This document shows positions 63,239-64,000 of a stretch of 64,000 nt of DNA, in pieces; positions within the stretch are counted from its first letter, which is position 1, and each line of letters opens with the position of its first letter. The position numbers and the translations under genes were made by a program. The notes beneath the pieces were generated by a model. The model saw only the letters and a program-made list of their open reading frames with translations. It had not been told where the DNA came from and made no database searches. This DNA comes from Pyrrhosoma nymphula (lineage: Eukaryota; Arthropoda; Insecta; Odonata; Coenagrionidae), in contig OY754338.1 in assembly GCA_963573305.1 (NCBI GenBank), positions 16,738,192 to 16,802,191 on the forward strand, given 5' to 3'.

Positions 63239-64000
63239 AATTACTGTAGTCGTGTAAAGCAAAGATGTCCAGCACTTTTTTCCGGAGGCATTGGTGCCGA
63301 GCATTGGCGCTTCCGGCAGTCCAGCGAACGGCTACGTGTCCTTGGCCTGCCTCTTCCTTTCCCCTCCACCTCTCTCTCTCTCCCCCCACGCTCGCTTCGG
63401 CGCTCATAGTTAGGGGGTCGGAGTAAAGTGATATTTTTTCTCGAGTCAGCATCACATTTCATCATAAGTATCATGTTTCACTCATCGCTTTCCCACACCC
63501 TAACTTCACAGGTGGCTTCCAAAAGTTGGGTGGGTGGAGGGGCATTGCCCGTTGGGAGTCCCTTATCAGCGATGACGGTGAACCAAACGTATCACATTTC
63601 ACTCATCGCATACCCGCCCTAACTTCTCAGTTGGTTTCCACTAGTTGGGATATCCTTTCGAGGACATCCTGTAGACATCCTTTTGAGAGCATCAGCTGCC
63701 AACTTCCATGGTTCCAACTAGTTCCTATATCGGCCGCAACACAGGATGATCGTTATTTAAGGCGATTTTAATGGTATCCACTCCCCAGTGTGATTTTTTT
63801 TATCTGATCCAGATCCGATTTTTTAAAATGAATTAGGATCCGATTTCAGTATCCGGAGAAACGTAATACCCGCGGATCTTTAGATCCGATCTGACCATCC
63901 CTACATAGTATTTTCCCGGCGAATCAGCTTGTGTCTTAGAGGATGAACGAACAATTAAAAAGCACATTTTGGAGCAAACAAAGTGCGTCTTATGGGCCAG
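63239..64000. other. Right-edge sequence, no certain feature
   Basis: Two partly similar blocks (about 63472-63535 and 63594-63655: CATTTCACTCATCGC(T/A)T then CCTAACTTC(A/T)CAG(G/T)TGG) form an imperfect tandem pair. Nothing else is recognised. Confidence 0.35.

Overview
The window is eukaryotic, most likely arthropod and probably insect. It is AT-rich and intron-rich, its real exons are short and widely spaced with GT-AG junctions, and most of the sequence is transposon-derived. No bacterial operons, rRNA or CRISPR arrays are present. The LINE and DNA-transposon families are the kinds common in large insect genomes. I cannot name the species from sequence alone.

Two host genes are supported, both on the + strand. 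(1) The last coding exon of a LAMP1-like lysosomal membrane protein (5953-6095) carries the membrane span and a cytoplasmic tail ending in GYLSM. Its 3' UTR appears to run to a poly(A) signal near 7259; the rest of the gene lies to the left. (2) A SENP1/SENP2-type SUMO protease (ULP1, peptidase C48) runs from about 25.5 kb past the confidently placed exon at 61.8 kb. Ten exons are well supported by splice sites and matching phase, and four more amino-terminal ones are probable or tentative. The amino-terminal half is disordered and rich in SUMO-interacting-like motifs. The catalytic domain begins at 43152 (ITGAD...NWLNDE), and the exon at 55511 supplies the catalytic His and Asp. The exon with the catalytic Cys should follow 61871 but is not visible, so the gene is cut by the right window edge.

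The rest is mobile DNA, region by region. 1-941: 5' part of a pogo/Tigger element (- strand). 1106-4440: near full-length, frame-broken LINE (- strand) with apurinic endonuclease and reverse transcriptase. 4462-5140: internally deleted second Tigger. 7721-11622: element with long imperfect terminal inverted repeats. 12218-13258 and 62217-63238: two copies of an unclassified ~1 kb repeat. 14318-14554: tRNA-derived SINE. 17562-23646: three inverted-repeat elements nested inside one another, the outer one made of TTCCTATAGGAA palindromes. 32.8-33.5 kb: piggyBac-like MITE, a SINE, and a hAT-like MITE inside that SINE. 39169-39948: hAT-like MITE full of ATCGAT palindromes. 43689-49759: PIF/Harbinger element split by a 3.8 kb long-TIR element with an 8-bp target duplication. 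50129-51691: second LINE copy. 52433-53416: near-perfect foldback ending about 50 bp before a protease exon. 57.9-60.3 kb: Penelope-like GIY-YIG domain interrupted by a Tigger element.

The most noteworthy structures are the nested transposons, where excision in silico restores the older element, and the 3.8 kb long-TIR element, whose transposase-like protein I cannot place with certainty. I found no convincing new multi-gene host system.
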